A stretch of 64,000 nt of DNA, from NCBI GenBank assembly GCA_036971615.1, contig JAYKKR010000043.1, positions 1 to 64,000 of the forward strand, given 5' to 3'. Shown here one piece after another: positions 1 through 14,231 of this stretch. Position 1 is the first letter of the stretch, and each line of letters begins with the position of its first letter. The stretch is from Amyloporia xantha. Its lineage: Eukaryota; Basidiomycota; Agaricomycetes; Polyporales; Adustoporiaceae. The notes under the pieces were generated by a model, which saw nothing but the letters and a program-made list of their open reading frames with translations, had not been told where the DNA came from and searched no databases. The position numbers were made by a program, and so were the translations under genes.

Positions 1-801
1 ACCGACGTCTTTGGCCTTCCTCTCGTCAACAACAAGGTATGTGCCCCACACACCACCTCCCAGTATCGCATTGGCATAGCAGACAACCCCCAACTCCCCA
101 AATAGCTGCTGGCCGATGGTTTAGCACAAAATGGCTTGAAGGTTGTCATGCCCGACATCCTTAACGGGGATGCCCTACCTGAGGATATCATGAGCAACCC
201 GGGCACGTTCGACAGGGCCGCATGGGGGGCCAGGCACGGCGAGGATTCGTGGAAGGGTGTCGTCGACAAGGTCGTCGCAGCACTTAAGGAGCAAGGCGTC
301 ACACGCTTCGGGACGACGGGTTATTGCTTCGGCGCGCCCCCCGCATGGTACCTCGCGCTCAAGGGAGAAAGCCATGTCACCGTCGTCTCGCACCCGTCTC
401 GCCTCCAAATCCCCGGCGACCTCGAGGTATGAGAGTTAACTTCCCACTCCACTCGACCGTTCGCTCAGATGATAACGTGGCACCGTGTATTGTAGAAATA
501 CAAAGCTGGGTCGAAGGCGCCCCTCCTGATCAACAGCTGTGAGGTCGATCCGCAGTTCCCTAAGGAGGCTCAGGCAGTCGCCGATGAGATCCTCGGTGGC
601 GGCAAGTTCGCGCCCGGATACGTGAGAACGTACTGGGACGGCTGCACGCATGGTTTCGCCGTTCGCGGCGATCTGGTACGTTGATTCTGATTGCTCGTCG
701 AGCCGATTATTGAACGCAGGTGCCAGAGTAACCCAAAGGTGAAGGAGGGCAAGGAAGGATCTTTCAAGGCCACCGTCGAGTTCTTCCTCAAGTACTTGTA
801 A
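1..801 (+). CDS. Dienelactone hydrolase family protein, 5' truncated by window edge
   Basis: This is an alpha/beta hydrolase of the dienelactone hydrolase (carboxymethylenebutenolidase-like) family. The gene enters from the left, so the N-terminus is missing. Four exon pieces are visible, split by GT-AG introns, ending in EFFLKYL and TAA at 799-801. All three catalytic residues of the family can be placed: nucleophile Cys in GYCFGA (about 325-345), Asp in SCEVDPQFP (about 538-562) and His in CTHGFAVRG (about 643-670). It is clearly related to the tandem pair at 18.6-21.2 kb, sharing ILGGGKFAPGY and RTYW, but is more diverged from them than they are from each other. The substrate is unknown. 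Fungal members are usually cytosolic and are often annotated for aromatic or lactone breakdown, which is inference here. Confidence 0.88.
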
Positions 802-1178
802 GGCAATGGTGGACGGTGCCGTTTGGTATGCTGTGTAAGTGTAAGTGTAGGAATGGTCAAGGGTCCGGTGAGCATGTAGCCTATGTATCACAATGCAAGT
901 GGCGATTCGTGTCCCCATCTGCGCGTCTGCGGCAGGAGATCTGACGGGAGATGATTCTGAAGCGTTGATGAGCGCGACATTCAATTCGATCGAGATGCTG
1001 AAACCGTTCCAGAGATCGATCTATGTATGTCTAGTGGATCTCAAACGATCCTTCTCATCTTGAGGAGCACACCGTCTTACACATTTCGGCTTACCGTCCA
1101 CGCTGAGGTGGCGTAGGACACCGAGCATCCGCTGAAGATAGGAAGCGAGCCTGAGGAATCATACGTCGTTTCACAATC
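802..1178. other. Intergenic, convergent 3' ends
   Basis: This 377-bp spacer lies between the stop of the DLH gene and the stop of HGH1, so it holds both 3' UTRs. No reading frame, hairpin or repeat stands out. Confidence 0.5.
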
Positions 1179-2890
1179 TCATATTTCTTCTATTCTGCTG
1201 TCTTCATCGTCCGATTCCTCTACATCTGCCGGCTCAATGCTCGCTTCAGTGATAGCGCGGGTATCGTCTGCCTCTGTCTCCGGGCCCTCGTCTCTTTTCA
1301 AGAAATTGACAAGGCGCTCCACATGCTCTGAGATCTAACGAACCCATCAGCATGCCGACATGACACAGACAAACGGGACGTCAAGCCACACGCACTTTGT
1401 CGACCTGCTCATTCTCGTGCAGCGCCCGGACGATCTCGTACACGCCGTTTTTCCGGAGATGCTCGCGTCCCCAACGAGTTGTGCAGAGCAGGAGCAGCGT
1501 TTCGACATGCGTCAATCGGAGCACGGGGTCGGCCTCGCGCGTCTTGGTGGGTGGCAGGAACTGGAGCGCGGGTGGAAGAAGCTCTTGGTCCTGGGTGTCA
1601 AGTTCAAAATGAGTATGTCCAGGTTCGGGAGCAGCGCAGGAGATCAGGACGGACCTCGAGGTCAAACTCCTCTGGGCCTGCGAGAGGAAGGAGCAGATAG
1701 GGTAGGATGTCCATCCCGGGTGCCTCGAGCGTCGAGGGCGGGACAGTTACACGGGTAGACTCCGGGGAGAGCAGCGCACGGTGGGCTTGCACATAGAACG
1801 CGCAGTTCCTATCAGGTTGTCAGAATTGTGAGACAGAGATGCATAGAATTGCACGAACTTTAGCGTGGAAGCGACTCCCCCTCTGCGAATGGTGTCTTTA
1901 TGCTCGGTAAAGACTAGGAGCTTTGTTAATGGATATTCCATGTCCCCATCGGATTTTAACGGATTGGCTGGTCGCGGGGTCAAAATGAACATACGCCCTA
2001 CGGGACTCTATAATCATTGAGGCCGCTCAGTAAATAAATTTGAGATCACGATAGATTATGTCTACAGCCACTAACTGTACTGAGGTTGGCGAAAACACTG
2101 GAAAGAAAGTGCAGATTGCCTCTGCGTGGCCGTTTTTCCTTGTCTTCTATGTCATCCATATTGGCGCCCTGTACAAAAGCATCTAGTAGCATGGGTAGCG
2201 CCAACACGCTGTGAGGTTCCCCGGATGGGTAAGGTACAGGTGCCGGACAAGTCCCGCACTGCGATTGCACGGGGAAATACAATATCGGTGACTTCGGGTC
2301 TGGTAACATCGCCATATTCATGGAGAGAAGCGTCGCACACGTTGGGGTTGAAGCGGTCAAATTTGATAGTAGCATTGATGCAAGATCGGCGAGAACTGAC
2401 TGATGGTTCTACATGCACGGGTTTGAGCGGCCTGACGGGCGGTGTAAATACAAATAAACTGACCAGGATGTATGCTACAAGGAAGTTGAGGAATGAAGGT
2501 TCGGATAAAGTTCCGATTATTAGCGAATGGTCGGATAGATTTACGAGGGCCCTGAAGGCATCGTGGGCAGTTGCCTAGTCTCCCGTTAGTGGATTCTGCT
2601 TGAAAAGGAGAGTGGTCACTTACCAGCGTGTCTCTGCACAAAAGTTTCAAGTCGCGAATAACATCACTGTCTTTCGGCCGTTGCAAACCGCCACCGCTTA
2701 GGCCTGTAAAGAATATGTCGCGGTGAGGAGACCCCTTTGGCGTCTGCCCAAGGAGGTTGGACAGAGCGATCTGACGGACTTGTGGGTTTGCATCATGGAG
2801 GAAAGGAAGAAGCTTTGGATATTGGCTCAGTGAGAATTATTTTGATTGAATTTCTGGGCTGCTCACCTCCTTCAGCTGGCCTGCCGACAT
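1179..2890 (-). CDS. HGH1: HGH1-family armadillo-like protein
   Basis: Homologue of yeast Hgh1 / human FAM203, a HEAT/armadillo-like protein. Hgh1 is reported to act with the TRiC/CCT chaperonin in eEF2 folding; that role is family knowledge. The gene has several introns. Exon 1 (2867-2890) encodes MSAGQLKE, and a 54-nt intron then joins it in frame to LLPFLHDANPQVRQIALSNL. Further recognisable blocks, in protein order, are MLLSNLTA, LPMLLDAF, RRGNLHFLSSVFANLS, RRGGVASTLKNC, ILPYLLLPLAGPEEFDLE, CTTRWGREHLRKNGVYEIVR and HVERLVNFLKRDE, followed by an acidic tail and TGA at 1179-1181. These occur in the order expected for the family. The start is the first ATG giving the conserved N-terminus. 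It is divergent from SPT20. Confidence 0.9.
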
Positions 2891-3121
2891 AGATTCAATC
2901 TTGGTGCCTAACAAGATTACCGAGTTCTCACGCCCTGTTTACCGGATATTGGCTTACGTAATATAGAGTATGGTCATTCGAGTCGAACCGCGACTCAGCC
3001 ACAGCCCATATTAACTTGATTGTGGCAGTGGCCTACAGCTGTGGCACGACTCCTAGGCTTGCTCCCAACCGCTATGAGTAGTGCATGGTTTGCGGTGCTC
3101 TAGGTCTATGTTGCGAATACC
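2891..3121. promoter_or_regulatory. Bidirectional promoter region HGH1 / SPT20
   Basis: Only 231 bp separate the start codons of two divergent genes, so both promoters and 5' UTRs must lie here. I see no clear TATA box. Confidence 0.5.
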
Positions 3122-5354
3122 ATGCCAGTGAAGAGCTACAACCTGACGCGCTCCGTCGGGGAGTTACTGGAAGAGCACCAGTCTTCTCCGGCTTCTTTCA
3201 CCATTAAACTATACCCCGACTATTGGACTCTCAACAATGGGTCAAAATGTCTGTACAATAACCAAATTGCAGTAAGTCTCGACTCACTTCTTAAACCACA
3301 ATGACCATTTGGTTGAAGCCATTGCCCCTAGACCCTTCTGGATGACATCCGTGCGCAACGCATTCCGGTGGACTTCTTGGAACTCTTTGATGCCGCACAA
3401 TTACCCTTCTATAATGGTCTGTCTCCATGTATGGGGAGAGCGGTCATTGCCTGATATGTGTTATGACAAGGGTGTATGATTGTGGAATTACAGGACTTCC
3501 GTCCCCAAAAGGCCGCGGAACCGATTCTCGAGGAACCACAGAAGTCTCGGGTCGTTCTTGCTCCTAACTCAGAGACTCTTTGGGCCGATATATGCCTGAT
3601 GAACCAGAAGGCAGAGGGTGCTTGGACAGACCAGGAGGCTCTCGAGATAGAAGCTGGCATTTTGGTATGTGCACCAACCGGTTATAATCTGTGGTTGAGC
3701 GCTCATTTACTGGCGTTAGTTGGCCGTATCTCCGCCTTTGTGTCTTGACCCGGATCCTCATTTGGTCCGTGTGGCAAACAGTATTCTTCGGACATCGACA
3801 CCCACGGCACCTTTGTCCTTGAAACGCAAGGCTGCGGTCATGGAGCTGGAAGACGAGGAGACTGAGAAGGCTCGGCGTGCCAAGCTTGCTCAGTATATGA
3901 ATCCAAAATATGCCAAATCTGCTGTAACTGCGCCTAGGTAGGGGCTGCGTTTTGATTCTAATAAGCAACACTAACGGCATGTGCATTGGTAGTTATCGAA
4001 TACTGGATGCTATCGAGAAGTGGAAGATGAAGAAGGATACAGCAGCTGCCGCGGCACCGTCCCAACCCGTGCTACCAGCCAACCCCGCAACAGGTAACCA
4101 ACCTCGAGTGGTCCAATATCCTGTAACAGGAGCACCTGCGCCAGTTCAGACAGCTGCTCCTGCGCAGTATACCCCGCAGGCCGTAGCAGTTGCAGGGCCG
4201 TCGACGACGGCTCCACCTGTAACTGCGTCGACATCAACTCCCGCTCCGCCGGCAGCTTCTGACCCACAAGGTGTCCAAGATTCTAAGAAAAAGACAACGA
4301 TGCCGCAAGCTGCACCATCGCCCTCGATGTCTAGATCTTCTGCGACACCTGGACAACCCAACGTTCCCCTCCCTATCCCGGCGCATCTTCAACATCATTA
4401 CCCTGCACACCTGGGTGTCCAGACCCCTCCTAGGCTTTCGCGTTCTCCGCACACTCCGCCGAATACTGCCTCAGCGCGTAGTCCACCTAAAGCAGAGATA
4501 CGGCCACCCTCTACCGCCCCTCCGCATCCGAATCAGTCCAATCAGTCGACCGCGGCTGCGACAACACGATCTCCGGCCCCCTACGTGCAGGGTACCCAGT
4601 TTGTCGCACAACCGCCCTTTGGCAAGAAGAACGGTTCGCAACAAAGCACGCCAGTGAACGGGAATATACCGCCTAGTAATCAACATGTAGGGCAGCCTGC
4701 TCAACATCTGTCCCAGCGACCTATTGGTTTCCCAATATGGTACGGTCAACCGCAAGTGCAAGGCTACCCCCATCATCAGCAGGGCGCTCCTCTTCAGCAC
4801 ATAAATCAGGTACCGGGTCCAAGTACATCTCCAGCATCACGAAGCCCGGTGGCAGCTGTACAAGGGTCACCACCTCAGCAGAGCAGCCCTCTAGCTGCGA
4901 GCCAGCGACTGACCTCACGATCTCCTATGCCGCCAAATGTGCCGCAGGTGCAACCGGCGCAAGCGCCTCCTCAACCTAATTATAACTACGCTGCACTTAT
5001 GCAGAGTCAATATAACCCAGCCGCCGCACACTTACGTCCTGTCGCTCATGGCCACGTACCACATCCCCAAATGGTACCGCATCAGCTTGCCACGGGTAAT
5101 GGACAGCAGGCCGTACCGGCTATGCCCCAGCCAGGGCCCGTGGCTTCCCAGGAGCAGGCGCAAGCCCAGGTGTATTCCCAAGCAATGTATGCGCATTACG
5201 CACACCTGCAGGGGGTAGATATTATCCTATGAACTTGGGACGAGGCGCTCCAGTTGTCAATGGTCAGCATCAGATGCCGGGTATTCCTGGCCATCCGCAG
5301 CAGATGCAACTGGGGACCAACAAAGCGGTTCAGGGCGGTGTGCAGGGCTCATGA
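3122..5354 (+). CDS. SPT20: Spt20-like SAGA complex subunit
   Basis: Structural subunit of the SAGA histone acetyltransferase coactivator (Spt20/p38IP family), acting in the nucleus. Exons: 3122-3271, 3332-3416, 3471-3664, 3720-3937, 3993-5214 and probably 5268-5354. The conserved N-terminal domain reads FTIKLYPDYW, VDFLELFDAAQLPFYNGCMIVELQDFRP and ETLWADICLMN, then YRILDAIEKWKMKK. The rest is a long low-complexity tail rich in Gln, Pro, Ala and Ser, as in fungal Spt20. The main frame stops at 5230-5232 if read through. A GT-AG intron at 5215-5267 (53 nt) restores a frame of the same composition ending in TGA at 5352-5354. A one-base change in the G5 run at 5211-5215 would join the same downstream frame. 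Confidence 0.88.
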
Positions 5355-6493
5355 GATGTATTTTATGTATTTTAGGTAGTGTACACAATGTAGCATCCTT
5401 TGTAATATCTTCTCACTGGCCATTCAATAAGTAGGTAATATTGCGGACCCTTCTAATCCATCGGCCGAATTATAAAAGTCCCCGTGGTCACCTGTGATGA
5501 TTATTGCGATACACAGTTCTTGAAACGGCCTTCGCTGACATCAGAGAACCTCCCACATCTCTTCTGATCAACCTTAGCCGTTTTCAAATTGAGAAGATCA
5601 GCAACACATAATCCGGCGAACCATTCGCAGCCGTAGCTGGTCTTCCAACTCTCCCGCTAAGGAGCGTTGGAAGTCGCGAACAGTGGACATCGTGGAACGG
5701 GTCCAAGATATTGTACGGTTCCCACGTCAAAGCGACTGATTAGGTATCACGGTCGACTAGCTGCCAGTCGTCGGAATTTGACGGCTCGAGCTCAACTCGC
5801 GTATCACGGTTTGAAACAAGGTCTGAACGAATTGAAAATCCCGTCATGCAATAAGTATATTCGGCGGCTGATAGGTACACATTCGTCGAGTGATGACGGT
5901 AGATTCTCTACTGCAGAGAAGAACGGCATTCGAATCAAACGAATCAGTCAGGAGACAAGCTGTTTGGCGTACTGTTTACAACCAGACCCTCCCGCCACTC
6001 CGTGAGCTCCGCGGTGGCAAGTTCCTATTGTCCAAGCATCAAATCATAATGCAATCCCCAAGGAAGCCGGAGCCAAGCGCCTTCGGAGACGTCCATATGA
6101 CAGGCAGCAAAATGCGGTAGGCCTTTCAGCGAGAGCGATGGGACGGGTGCGGCGATAAGAACGAGCGCTAACCGCATAAGGATTCGTGAGACCACCCAGC
6201 ATGCTCGTAGACAGGTCCTGAAGCGGTGCGAGACGATCGTTCTCTGCTATGCTAAAATGACCGACCAAAAATCCTGCGCAAGGACCGTGATGACAGCCTG
6301 ATAATAGCCCGATAGTTAATTAGCTCTGCGGTAGCTGCGGATGGAATGGACATAAGTGGACGCACAGACTCCCCTATGTTTACAAATGAGAACACCAATG
6401 AACAAGAGACTAAAAGGCGGCGACAACTAGCAGACACAAGGAGATATAGGCCGAATCAAGTACACCGAAACAGACAACGCCGGCGCCCAAAAA
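5355..6493. other. Intergenic between SPT20 and GATA gene
   Basis: This 1.1-kb spacer lies between convergent genes. It contains several unsupported short open frames (the longest 112 codons at 5667-6005) with no recognisable similarity or plausible splice partners. AT-rich sequence just after 5355 probably belongs to the SPT20 3' UTR. I see no repeat. Confidence 0.4.
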
Positions 6494-8042
6494 TCAATCC
6501 CGTCCCCCGTGGAAACCACCATCACTTCGCCGGTCTTGGGACCCATAGGAATCCTCGTCATCACTGCCGCCCTCAGACACGGGCGCAGAGTCGTCTATGA
6601 GGCTGTGGCCACCGTGGCCGCCTTGCTTTAGTCCCATGTACCCACCGCCCGGTTGGCGCGAGCGGCCTGAGTCGCGATTACGCTTCTTAATCTGCGTGGC
6701 GGCGAGAGTTATTAGAAATCGGTGAAGATAAGCAATCATCAGCCTTGCGACTCACAAGCTTGGCATAGACGAGACCACAGGCATTACACAACGTGCGTGG
6801 TCCTACAGACACAACAGGTGAGTGCGCTTCATAATAACGCCCAAGAACCACTGACCCATGGGCCCTCTTCGCCATTCTGGAGTCGATGTGGCATTGCACC
6901 CGAGGCATGTCTGGTTTTCGGGACTCGGCTGATTTTCTGACTGCGGCTGTACACAAGATAGTCAGTGGCGCCCACATGACGACCAAGACGAACTCACCGG
7001 CCGCGCTTTGGAGGCATTCGCATCGTCCTCATCTGGGCTGCGCTCGACTGGAGACCGCTGTGCGTCCGTTTGCATAACACGTCTAGTCGCCGAGTCTAGG
7101 ACCTGCGAGCCGAACGCAGCGGCCTGCAGCATACGCTCAAAAGCTTCGGGCGTGGCAGCGGGTCGGGACGGGGTGTGATCATGATTAAACGCGGTTGTCG
7201 AGTCGATGACGATCCCATACTGCTCTGATAACTGAACAATAGGAGTGTGTAAGAAGGTGTAAATCCAGGCCACGGGGACGTCAGAGTGGTGGTGCAGTCA
7301 CCTTAACAAAATCTAAACCGAGGGGTGGAGACCGTGGGGGTGCTGGCGCTGGCGTATCGCTTTCCCTGGGTTTACGTACACTAGATTTGGGCGCCGATTC
7401 CGCTGGCCGTGGCGGCCGCTCGTCCGTGCGATGTGGCTCCGGTCTGGAAGGACCTGGCTGATACTGTCGATGTTCGCTTGTTGACATATCGGGTCTTGCG
7501 CCGTTAGAGTTATAAGGAGCCTCCTGTCCTGGCGGATGGGGTGGTGGGAAGGTAGGTGGGTAGTGGCCCCAGCCCTCGGAAGGCCATGGGCCTGTAGGAG
7601 GCGGGGCCACGCCGTAAGGGCCATAAGGTGGCTGAGTATGATACGGTGGCGGCGGGCCATTATAAGGCTGTGGCTGCTGATGTGGAGAGTGCGTCTGGGA
7701 CGAGTTAGAGCGCGGTGGCGGTCGCGGAATATTCTGGTTGAATTGGGCGGAGTCGTAGGGAGATGGAGGGTAGGGAGCGTATCCGTAAGGGGCAGCGACG
7801 TCTGGTGAGCCATGATATACGTATCTAGCGTCGGACGCCATCTGCGACGGTACTGGCTGAGTGGTATGAGGTGAAGGTTGGACAATGGGATCGTTGGCGT
7901 GACGAGCGCCTTCGGCACCCAGCGCGTGGTCGAGTGATGTGTAAGAACTAAGTGTAGTCGAACTGCGGGGAACAAGTTGAGCGACAGCTGCGTACAGAGG
8001 ACCAGGAAGCGGCGGGCGATTGTAAGGAATATAGGGAGGCAT
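6494..8042 (-). CDS. GATA-type zinc finger transcription factor
   Basis: Nuclear DNA-binding protein with a single type IV zinc finger. Exon 1 (from ATG at 8042) encodes about 245 residues very rich in Pro, Tyr, Gln and Ser. A second block starts LSEQYGIVIDSTTAF. The finger is split by an intron: CLGCNATSTPEWRRGPMG joins GPRTLCNACGLVYAKL across a GT-AG intron near 6790-6860, giving C-x2-C-x18-C-x2-C with the usual TPEWRRGP and LCNACGL signatures. A short basic stretch (IKKRNRDSG) follows, then a Gly/Ser/Asp tail. No PAS domain is visible, so it is unlikely to be a White Collar-2 protein. Target genes cannot be inferred from the sequence. Confidence 0.87.
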
Positions 8043-8830
8043 TAGTGCGAAAGAGGGAGAAGTACAGCATTTATATCGCTGGTGAAGCGACAGGGGAGCG
8101 GAGGGAGATTAAAGGAATGGATGCCTCTATGGACGACAGCAGGACATGTAGACGAATTGAAGATGCAAGACGGACGTGCCGACGCATCTGGCAACGCTGA
8201 GGAGGCAGGAAAGGGCGCGAGCTGATTGTGAATCAACTAGACCAGCGACGCCGATCGGCAGATCTATGGAGGCGAAGGCACGGTGCGGCATGGTATTTAA
8301 GAGGAAAGCGGACTTACACAGACAAAGGACGGTGTTGCTGGGTTGATTCACCGTCCAACTTGGCTTGTTCGTGAGGGGAGACCTCGCGTTTGTCGCAAGT
8401 GGTGACAGATGATTATTCACACTGGTGCCAATTTGACTGCCGCTGGAATCGGGTGCAACCTTCCCTACCTCTCGTAAACACCTAAAAATGACATTCGAGT
8501 CAGCTTTGTGGTTGGCTACGACGGAAGGAGTACGGCTGCTGCATTGAGTGCCGACACGGGCCAAGAACTGGCAGACGGATTCTACTTACAGTCGACGGAA
8601 GCGAGGGCAGGCGTTTTGATTTCAAACACAGAGAATCGGAGAAGCTGTCAATGTAACTGGCTATCCCACGTGATCGACACCCTGAAGCCAATCGCGATTC
8701 CACCGTACGCGTAATTATTAGGATAGGATTAGGAAAGGAACACAGCTGTATTCCAGCAGACACATTACTTATGCTAGAAGGGTGGAAGAGAACGTGCAGT
8801 GATTCTACCAGGCTGGTCCGTGGCTCTATA
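8043..8830. other. Upstream region of the GATA gene
   Basis: This 788-bp spacer holds the promoter and 5' UTR of the GATA gene and the 3' UTR of the next minus-strand gene. Short open frames here lack supporting structure. Confidence 0.4.
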
Positions 8831-10595
8831 CTATCCTAGTGCAGATGTGGTCGCGATCCCAGGACGATCCCGTTCATCCTTCCATCTCGCCTCCTTGACA
8901 CTCCCAGGCGCCCCATCATCACCCGCCGCGGCTTCGAACTCGTGATGCACATCCTCGGAAGCAGGCGCATCCTTGTCCGACGTCTTCGCAGTAGACGTCC
9001 CGCTCGCAGCAGCGGCAGCGCGTTCTCGCGCTCGGCGCCTCCGCCTGAGAATTTTCTTGCGGTTTCTCACCGCCCGCTGGAACCCCGCCTCGTCCCCGTA
9101 GAAAAGACTGTATTCGCAGAAGGGACATATCCACTCCTCAGCTGGGTTCGCCAACGTCGACACGGGCGCGACCGGGCGTTCAGACTTTTTCCGGCGTCGC
9201 GGGGGGATGTCTGCGGACAAGAATCGGAGAGGAAGCGGACTGAGCAGGTTCTGGGCATTTTGGACGGCCTGCGTCGTGTTAGTCTGCCCAGAGTGCGGAA
9301 GGCGAGAAGGGACATAGTTCCGTAGATGATGTGGATTCGAGGCATTAGCGAGGGCTGAACGCTTTTTCTTCTTGCCCCCGCGGTCCTTCGTCCCCAACGA
9401 CTGATCTAGAGTACCCGACTTCTGATCCGCTCCGCGCCCCCCGGGAGCACGACCCTGTTTCGAGCGGTCCGCCCGCTTAGCCAGCGGACCGCTGAGCGCG
9501 GCGGCAGCCTGCTTCGCAGCTTCTGCAGCCTTCGCGGCTTGTCGTGAGAGCTCTGCTTCAAAGCGCGCATGCAGGACAGCCACCTCTTCCCTCGTCGCCA
9601 CGAGACGGTCGGAAGCTATGACAGGACGACAACATGACGTCCATTAAGTAAAGGAAGCTACATACATGGAAGAACCGCCACCACTCACTCGGGCTGTGAC
9701 AAAGAAACGCAAAGTCTGTGTCCGACGGCGCGACTATCGTACTGTCATCAGGGATAGCGGGCAGAGAGGCCCGGAAGGCTCTGAACGCTCGCGCGAGGCG
9801 AGGACCACGCCTGCGGGAAAGCCGAACCCTCATCGAAGGAGCGTTCTTAAGGTCACCGTCCAGAGCGACGCGAGCGAATGGGTAATTCACTGAGAGCGCC
9901 TGGTCGACTGCGAGAGTGTCCCCATGAGACAGAGCCCCGAGCACAGCGGCCAATTGGCGTTTACGGCTTTTGAGCAGCTCCTTGTGCTGCAGCCCCGCCA
10001 GCGTCGCCTTCGGTAGCTTCCCTTTCTTCTGCGCCAACGGCGACGGCGGCGGATGGAGGTCGAGGGTATCACAGTCACGGTCCAGACGGCCGCCCGCAGG
10101 CACACCTCGGTCGGAAGACTCGTCCTCTGCACCTGAATGGCCGGCATCATGCCCATGCATGGAGCCCGACATGTTCGTCGGCACCTTGCGCTTCTTCGTG
10201 TTCCCCGGCTGCTGCAAGTGATCAGCATAATCGCCGTCGCCCGCGTCGTCGTCGACGTCGTGTGCCCCGCGGTAGTCCCCCAGGCCAAATGCGCTCCCGC
10301 CCAAATCGATCGGGGTGGATGTCGCAGAGTTGAGCGTGCTTTTGAACAGCTCCTGCATGCCGCCCAGGACGGGCATGTAGTACGACTGGAGGGCCATCTG
10401 CGCCGTCAAGGCGTCGGCCTGCGCAATCAGCTCTTCCGGGGAGGCGTCAAGCATGTTCGGCAGGGCGGACAGGGCGGTGCCTCCATCGTCGCGGAGAGAC
10501 GCTTCGGACGTCCGCCTGCGTTTCGGCAGGGGCTTGACCCTCCGGAGGGTCGGAAATTCTGGGACGTCGAAGATGGGCGAGAGGGCTCTGTACAT
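8831..10595 (-). CDS. Conserved-looking basic nuclear protein, function unknown
   Basis: I do not recognise this family. One intron (9616-9688, GT-AG, 73 nt) joins two long exons. The first ATG in the open frame is at 10595 (MYRALSP). The frame stays open further upstream without an ATG, so an extra 5' exon is possible. Visible parts are an early nuclear-localisation-like cluster (KPLPKRRR), a helical segment containing LTAQMALQSYYMPVLGGMQ, an acidic middle, a coiled-coil-like block after the intron (VLHARFEAELSRQAAKAAEA), and near the C-terminus a CPFC pair in EWICPFCEYSLFYGDEAG followed by a very basic helix with seven Arg or Lys in a row. The CPFC plus basic helix looks like a nucleic-acid or protein contact module. 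Confidence 0.72.
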
Positions 10596-11427
10596 GTCTT
10601 GCTGCGGTGACTGTAGCAACCGTCAGCGATTTCTGGGACAAGTTATGCAAGGTGCAAACAAAGGGCTGACGTGAAAGCCGTCTTGAGTACGCTGTTGTGG
10701 TTAGTGATATGTTTCCAAGAAAGACTGCCACGCAGTGCTGTGGGGGTGAGTACGAAAGGTGCTTAGTGGTGGGACGGTCTGTGGCCCTGATTGGCGGCAG
10801 CATGCTGCCGCCCAAAGGGTGTACCCGGGTGATACCAATTATCCTTCACACCGGCAGAGATGCTGAGATCGTGCCCATAATCAAGCAGTTCGCGGATTTT
10901 ACAGGTCAAGAGAACATGGATAAGGAGATGCTAGACTATGACTACGTTACAAGATGTGCGATGCTCTAACAGATTGTCTCGTGATGCTAAGCTATAGAAG
11001 GTACGACCTGCGCGTCGCAATAAGTAGGGTATCGCGAAACGAAGACCGACACAGATCTGCTCATGCTTGGGAGGATGGCCCCTCGTCTATGGATATGATG
11101 CTGTATGCTGATGGAGGGTGAATGAACACCCGACTATTGAAACAGAAAAGACGATTAGGTAGGGCCGTACAATAAACGATGAGCAGTGATTGCACGAGAC
11201 GAAAACCGCAACGATGTGAGAGCAGCGCATAGTCCAGGAGTCCAGGAGTCCAGGAGAAAGTCGAGAAAGTCGGTCAAATATACTAGTCTTGCCCATGGGA
11301 AAGACCGACGAGAGGAGGGAAGGAGGGAAGTTCATGAGGGGTTATGAGGGCATAGCTTTTAGAACGGAAGGGCGAGGTCGTGGAAGGCATATTAATGTTC
11401 GAGAGTTTGGCCCAGCAACAGTGGTAA
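10596..11427. other. Intergenic, includes a short tandem repeat
   Basis: This spacer lies between two minus-strand genes and holds the DED1 3' UTR and the promoter of the next gene. The 9-bp unit GTCCAGGAG is repeated about three times near 11229-11255. Nothing else is visible. Confidence 0.4.
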
Positions 11428-13567
<2,140 letters not shown>

Positions 13568-13761
13568 ATTAATCTGAGACGAACCAAAAGGTACTTTGTG
13601 TTCGAGAAACGGATTTGCTGTCTAGTCGCGTTTTGAGCTCTGAAACGAGATGGTGATGGTTCACCAGAAAGGCGATGGAGAAAAATTGCCGCCCCTCCTC
13701 CCTTACAAACGGTGGGATGACTAAGCATGCCATTTATGGGAAAGTCATCTGGAGTTCCCAC

Positions 13762-14231
13762 AGGACCCCGAAGAGCCCCCGCAGAGCTTTGATCCCGAAA
13801 AAGCCATTTTCGGACCTGGCGAACAGGCCCTGTTCCGACCAAAAAATCAAACCTCGCGCGAAGGAGGCCAATTTCGGTCCAAAATGGGATCGGACCTCCA
13901 TGGATTCCTCAAAAGTGTTACGGTGCGCTCGGTAGTTGCCAACGTTACGACTGATTAATATATACATATGGAAAGAGACGCGAGCTTTACAATTCGAGAA
14001 CCTGCTTGGCTAGGGTGTTTGGTAGCAACATGGTCTCGCCTAATCAGAAATTTCTGGGACCACCGGACATGCCCCAAATTAGGTGGTCTTTCGGACTTTT
14101 TTGAGATCGGACATAGCGGTCAGAGGTGCATTTTCGGACCACTTCGGTCCGCCCACGGACCTCCCTTTTCGGACTTTTGGATCAAACATTTTGATCTTTT
14201 CGGACTTCAGGTAGGGGCTCGCTGGGGTCCT
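13762..14231. mobile_element. Non-autonomous DNA transposon (MITE) with 8-bp TSD, copy A
   Basis: A 470-bp noncoding element. The left end AGGACCCCGAAGAGCCCC and the reverse complement of the right end AGGACCCCAGCGAGCCCC form an 18-bp terminal inverted repeat with 3 mismatches. It is flanked by an imperfect 8-bp target duplication, GTTCCCAC at 13754-13761 and ATCCCCAC at 14232-14239 (6 of 8 match). The inside is filled with TTTTCGGACC/GTCCGAAA-type motifs in both orientations, mainly towards the ends. Copy B at 59621-60040 shares the terminus and the motif. An 8-bp duplication suits hAT; P and KDZ/Zisupton elements also make 8-bp duplications. No transposase frame is present. It sits in the DED1-SEC72 promoter. 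Confidence 0.8.

Noticed and set aside
436..984. 182-codon minus-strand frame over the DLH 3' exons
   Set aside because: It covers exons with all DLH catalytic residues on the plus strand; the antisense frame has no recognisable features.
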